A stretch of 64,000 nucleotides of DNA, taken from the NCBI GenBank assembly GCA_025890175.1, contig JANPYM010000009.1:1737782-1801781 (forward strand), written 5' to 3'. This DNA comes from Ciborinia camelliae. Its lineage: Eukaryota; Ascomycota; Leotiomycetes; Helotiales; Sclerotiniaceae. The notes beneath the pieces are model-generated. The model had not been told where the DNA came from. It searched no databases and saw only the letters and a program-made list of their open reading frames with translations. The translations under genes were made by a program, and so were the position numbers. Positions 63,127-64,000 of the stretch are shown here, piece by piece (position 1 is the first letter of the stretch; every line of letters begins with the position of its first letter).

Positions 63127-64000
63127 GAAGAAATAAGAGTTCCAGTAAACTGAAACTGCAGAGTCGGTGCTGTTTGTCGGTTCACCGTGTATTAGATCAT
63201 TCATTCATGTTTCAATTATATCCTTCGTGTTTTTTTGTCTACCTTGATTGAGCTAGAAAATCATTTATACCATATCTAGCTAGGTACTTAAACTAGCAAT
63301 TTAATATAATAGCCAGTATAAATAAAATCCCATCTTAACCACTTAATCCAGATCCCGAGGTCTATCCAAACGTTTTTCAGAACAATCGTAGAGTCAAATA
63401 ATCTATTGGATAGAATATTGAACAATGAATATATACCAATGATCAGGAGAATGAGAAAACTGAATTGTTTTACTATCTACCTACGTACTCATTTCTGACC
63501 TGCTATTTCCAATATTTCAGCAACGCAACGTTTTAGCGAGGAATTCTCCTTAGACGTAATAGGGGTCATCTGAGTATTGTAGAATTTGAGTTGGGATGAT
63601 ACTGTATTTTTCTATTTATGAAAAGTTATACAGAGTATATATTTAGTGCCTAGTAGATAAACACTTAAAATCTTCCCTTCTCTTGATTTCTTTTGAAAGC
63701 CTAGGAATTTTAAGGGGGTACCTACCACCTACCTTACCTACGTAGGTGCATGGGCTCAATATTTTCTGACCGCCCTGGTTCGTAAGGAAGGATCCATTTG
63801 TATAGGCAGAATGATTGAGTTCCAGACAATAATACCGTACAAAAGGGGGCGAGACAAAAAATCGGTTAGACAGATAGATATATAGTAGTACCTACCTTAT
63901 AGGAGATTCATACGTACGCACAAATACCAACCTTACCTTACCTTACCTCCGCAGGTAGATATTCAAGACTTAAGTGTGGCTGAGATTAACATGCGTGGCT
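63127..64000. other. Intergenic region to window end
   Basis: No gene seen. CCTACC/TAGG motifs at about 63718-63745 and CCTTA repeats at 63932-63948. Confidence 0.45.

Overview
The window looks like nuclear DNA of a filamentous ascomycete, most likely a leotiomycete of the Sclerotinia/Botrytis type. The evidence is compact genes cut by introns of about 50-150 nt with CTAAC-like branch points, fungus-restricted families (Zn2Cys6 regulators, DUF6536, DUF3433, RTA1, CFEM, PalI/SUR7, alpha-aminoadipate-pathway homocitrate synthase), scattered TAGG/CCTA tetranucleotide runs, and AT-rich repeat islands that look mutated by a RIP-like process. The genus is an inference. No tRNA, rRNA or CRISPR was seen.

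Layout. 0-6 kb: the 3' part of a fungal transcription-factor-like gene, then a nine- or ten-exon DUF6536 membrane protein. 6-9.8 kb: gene-free, with a GGAT microsatellite and a 1.4 kb AT-rich island made of two tandem foldback elements. 9.8-14.5 kb: a PalI/SUR7 tetraspan protein (+), a small polyQ protein (-) and a probably secreted metal-dependent amidohydrolase (-). 16-19.3 kb: a DUF3433 gene turned into a pseudogene and split by a 64 bp LTR-like insertion. 21.6-28 kb: an RTA1 membrane protein (-), homocitrate synthase (+) and a CFEM GPI-anchored protein (-). 28-33 kb: repeat-rich, with one doubtful multi-exon gene. 33-36.5 kb: a divergent pair, a zinc-type (MDR) oxidoreductase and a Zn2Cys6 regulator. 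37.8 kb: a 54-residue cysteine-rich protein. 40.4-42.7 kb: a sugar transporter with a GC-AG intron. 44-54 kb: gene-poor, containing ten diverged tandem units each with a TATA box. 54.4-58.3 kb: a 1214-residue SMP/C2 lipid-transfer protein (Mug190-like). 59.5-61 kb: N-acetylglucosamine-6-phosphate deacetylase. 61-64 kb: mostly non-coding, with two more LTR-like mini-elements.

The genes do not form one pathway. The divergent pair at 33-36.5 kb may be a regulator and its target, and the divergent pair at 54-61 kb shares a 1.2 kb promoter region.

The two most unusual signals are (1) a family of four 60-106 bp elements with TG...CA-type ends, each flanked by a perfect 5 bp target-site duplication, one of which breaks the DUF3433 gene, and (2) the ten-unit array at 47.0-53.0 kb, where TATA boxes recur every 0.54-0.78 kb in a fixed order with two other motifs but no conserved protein is visible.
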